NCBI RefSeq assembly: GCF_025426255.1
Contig: NZ_CP104861.1
Coordinates: 806,001-870,000, forward strand
Direction of reading: 5' to 3'
Source of the DNA: Pseudomonas fragi
GTDB taxonomy: Bacteria > Pseudomonadota > Gammaproteobacteria > Pseudomonadales > Pseudomonadaceae
DNA length: 64,000 bases
The translations under genes and the position numbers were made by a program. Under the pieces are notes generated by a model. It saw only the letters and a program-made list of their open reading frames with translations, did not search any database and was not told the DNA's origin. This document shows positions 59,211 to 64,000 of the stretch, piece after piece. How positions within the stretch are numbered: position 1 is the stretch's first letter; every line of letters starts with the position of its first letter.

Positions 59211-60421
59211 TCTTCGGCATCCTCAAGCCTTATCCTTCGCCGCTGGTCACCGGCCGTGGCATCGACCTCGACTTCCCGTTGCTGGCCGGTTGCCTTGCCT
59301 TGCTGGGTCTGGGGTTGGTGATGATTACGTCGGCATCGTCCGAAGTCGCCGCCTTGCAGTCGGGCAATACCCTGTACCACATGATCCGCCACCTGTTTTA
59401 CATCGTGCTCGGTCTGGGCGCGTGCATCATGACGATGATGGTGCCGATTGCGACCTGGCAGCGTATGGGCTTCATGTTGCTGATCGGTGCATTCGGTTTG
59501 CTGGTGGCAGTATTGATCCCAGGCATTGGTCGTGAGGTAAACGGCTCGATGCGCTGGATCGGTTTCAGTTTCTTCAACGTGCAGCCCTCGGAGATCGCCA
59601 AGGTTTTTGTGGTGATCTACCTGGCGGGCTATCTGGTGCGCCAGCAGAAGGAAGTACGCGAAAGCTGGATGGGCTTCTTCAAGCCATTTATCGTGCTGCT
59701 GCCAATGGCAGGTCTGCTGCTGATGGAACCGGACTTCGGTGCCACCGTGGTAATGATGGGCGCTGCGGCGGCCATGTTGTTCCTCGGTGGTGTGGGGCTG
59801 TTTCGCTTCGCCCTGATGGTGGCGCTGGCGGTGGGGGCGGTGTTTGTTCTGGTACAGGCACAGCCTTACCGGATGGCGCGTCTGATCACCTTTACCGACC
59901 CATGGTCCGACCAGTTCGGTTCCGGCTACCAGCTGACCCAGGCCCTGATCGCATTCGGGCGCGGCGAGTGGTTCGGCGTAGGCCTTGGCAACAGCGTACA
60001 GAAGCAGTTCTACCTGCCTGAAGCCCACACCGACTTCGTGTTCTCGGTACTGGCTGAAGAGCTGGGCGTTGTCGGCTCGCTACTGACCGTGGCCCTGTTC
60101 GTGTTCGTGTGTGTGCGCGGCATGTACATCGGCATGTGGGCCGAGCGCGCCAAACAGTATTTCTCGGCTTATATGGCGTACGGCCTGTCGTTCCTGTGGA
60201 TCGGCCAGTTCCTGATCAATATCGGGGTAAACGTCGGCCTGCTGCCAACCAAAGGGCTGACCCTGCCGTTCCTTAGCTACGGTGGCAGCTCGCTGGTGAT
60301 TTGCTGTGTGTGTATGGGCCTGTTGCTGCGCATCGAGTGGGAGAGTCGAACCCACCTGGGCAGCGAAGAGACCGATTTCAAAGAAAGCGACTTCGCAGAG
60401 GAGCCGACCCATGGGCGCTAA
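59207..60421 (+). CDS. ftsW: Septal glycosyltransferase FtsW
   Basis: This 404-residue SEDS polymerase with about ten helices works with FtsI. Conserved points are GREVNGSMRWI and QPSEIAKVF, then the SYGGSSLV motif close to the C-terminus. It overlaps murD by four bases and murG by eleven. Confidence 0.96.
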   Translation: MIFGILKPYPSPLVTGRGIDLDFPLLAGCLALLGLGLVMITSASSEVAALQSGNTLYHMIRHLFYIVLGLGACIMTMMVPIATWQRMGFMLLIGAFGLLVAVLIPGIGREVNGSMRWIGFSFFNVQPSEIAKVFVVIYLAGYLVRQQKEVRESWMGFFKPFIVLLPMAGLLLMEPDFGATVVMMGAAAAMLFLGGVGLFRFALMVALAVGAVFVLVQAQPYRMARLITFTDPWSDQFGSGYQLTQALIAFGRGEWFGVGLGNSVQKQFYLPEAHTDFVFSVLAEELGVVGSLLTVALFVFVCVRGMYIGMWAERAKQYFSAYMAYGLSFLWIGQFLINIGVNVGLLPTKGLTLPFLSYGGSSLVICCVCMGLLLRIEWESRTHLGSEETDFKESDFAEEPTHGR

Positions 60422-61473
60422 TGTGCTGATCATGGCGGGCGGCACCGGTGGCCATGTGTTCCCGGCACTGGCCTGTGCGCGCGAGTTCCAGGCCCGTGGC
60501 TACACGGTTCACTGGCTCGGCACGCCGCGTGGCATCGAGAACGAACTGGTCGAACCTGCGGGCTTCAAGCTGCACCTGATCAACGTTGCCGGTCTGCGTG
60601 GCAAGAGCAAGCTGTCGCTGCTCAAGGCACCGTTTGTGTTGCTCAAGGCATTGTTCCAGGCGCGCAAAATCATTCGCCAACTCAAGCCGGTCTGCGTGCT
60701 TGGTTTCGGTGGTTACGTGACCGGGCCTGGCGGTCTGGCGGCGAAAACCTGTGGTGTGCCGGTGATCATTCACGAGCAAAACGCGGTAGCCGGTACGGCT
60801 AACCGTTTGCTGGTGCCAATGACCACTCGTGTCTGTGAAGCATTCCCTGGAACCTTCGCCGCCTCGGACAAATTGCTCAGTACCGGCAACCCGGTGCGGC
60901 CTGAACTGTTCACCCTGGCGCCGCGCGCCGCACTCGAAGGGCGCAAGGCGCGCTTGCTGGTGTTGGGGGGCAGCCTGGGGGCCGAGCCGTTGAACAAATT
61001 GCTGCCTGAAGCGTTGGCCAAAGTACCGGCCGACGTACGCCCTGACGTGTTTCATCAGGCAGGCAAACAGCACGACCAGATTACTGCCGAGCGCTATACG
61101 GCGGTCGGTGTCGAGGCTCAAGTACAGCCTTTTATCAAAGACATGGCCCAAGCCTATGGCTGGGCCGACCTGGTGGTTTGTCGCGCAGGCGCGCTGACCG
61201 TCAGTGAACTGGCTGCGGCCGGTCTGCCTTCGCTGCTGGTGCCATTGCCCCACGCGATTGACGACCATCAGAGCCGCAATGCCGACTTTTTGGCTCGCGA
61301 AGGCGCTGCTTTCCTGATGCCGCAAGCGACAACTGGCGCAGCCGAGCTGGCTGCACGCCTGACAGAGGTTTTGATGCAACCGGAACGACTCAACAGCATG
61401 GCGGCCAATGCTCGCCGCCTGGCCAAACCTGATGCGACCCGCAACGTTGTAGATATCTGCCTGGAGGTGGCCA

Positions 61474-61481
<8 letters not shown>
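60411..61481 (+). CDS. murG: Lipid II synthase MurG
   Basis: This 356-residue GT-B glycosyltransferase adds GlcNAc to lipid I. The N-terminal [12 protein letters not shown] loop and the late [15 protein letters not shown] motif are typical. The start at 60411 has GAGGAG and lies inside the ftsW end. Confidence 0.97.
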
Positions 61482-63890
<2,409 letters not shown>

Positions 63891-63894
63891 GTCC

Positions 63895-64000
63895 ATGCAA
63901 GGTGCATCGCTTCGTCATCAACCACCCGCTCCCGGCCGCAAGCCGGTGCCGCGTGGCGCCAGCCGGATGGTGGCGAAAGAGCCGATGTCGGTGCGTTTGC
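63895..64000 (+). CDS. ftsQ: Cell division protein FtsQ (partial)
   Basis: Only the first 35 codons are in the window. They read as a basic, proline-rich cytoplasmic tail ([20 protein letters not shown]) that fits the N-terminus of pseudomonad FtsQ. The position after ddlB agrees. The membrane helix and POTRA domain lie outside. Confidence 0.85.
   Translation, partial: MQGASLRHQPPAPGRKPVPRGASRMVAKEPMSVRL

Overview
This window is a chromosomal segment of a gamma-proteobacterium of the genus Pseudomonas, most likely the P. fluorescens lineage. The evidence is the RoxS/RoxR, Mqo, TrpS, bc1, SspAB and dcw proteins and their order. Inverted repeats built on GTGGGAGCGAGCCTGCTCGC, a REP type typical of that lineage, are also scattered between genes. 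Most of the window is core genome in long operons. I see no prophage, insertion sequence, tRNA or CRISPR.

Layout. 1-7568 (minus): a dipeptide-uptake cluster with three DppA-type binding proteins, an OprD-family porin and the start of dppB; each binding-protein gene is followed by a stem-loop. 7986-13264: a SIMPL-domain protein, the RoxS/RoxR redox two-component pair, an SbmA/YddA-type ABC exporter and a small exported protein. 13316-17878: a PA4642-family protein, a secreted orphan, malate:quinone oxidoreductase, a YajG-like lipoprotein and small conserved proteins. 18108-24969: an acyltransferase, two small proteins, a SRAP-like protein, an M48 lipoprotein, a manganese riboswitch with its TMEM165/GDT1 exporter, RsmC, a 2-hydroxyacid dehydrogenase and a LysE exporter. 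25159-32552 is the most accessory part: a lone DUF1302 protein, a polar amino-acid ABC importer without an ATPase gene but with a deacylase and an RpiR regulator, and an OmpA-like lipoprotein.

32720-49675: ZapG/YhcB, a hydrolase, a long form of TrpS, ZapE, an inserted block (asparaginase, GlxA-type regulator, aldo/keto reductase), rplM-rpsI, the cytochrome bc1 operon petABC, sspAB, and the envelope-quality group dolP-diaA-yraN-lpoA with rsmI divergent. 49816-64000: RNase P RNA, then the dcw division and cell-wall operon with its promoter and MraZ boxes: mraZ-rsmH-ftsL-ftsI-murE-murF-mraY-murD-ftsW-murG-murC-ddlB-ftsQ (cut by the window end). These genes overlap or nearly touch, so they are probably one transcript that makes lipid II (MurC-F, MraY, MurG, Ddl) and uses it at the septum (FtsI, FtsW, FtsL, FtsQ).

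No clearly new multi-gene system is visible. The best leads are the transporter-deacylase-RpiR cluster, the SRAP homologue without its usual histidine motif, the YegP-like tail on TrpS, the repeated binding-protein/stem-loop arrangement, and the REP-type repeats. Function calls come from reading motifs and gene order, not from database searches.
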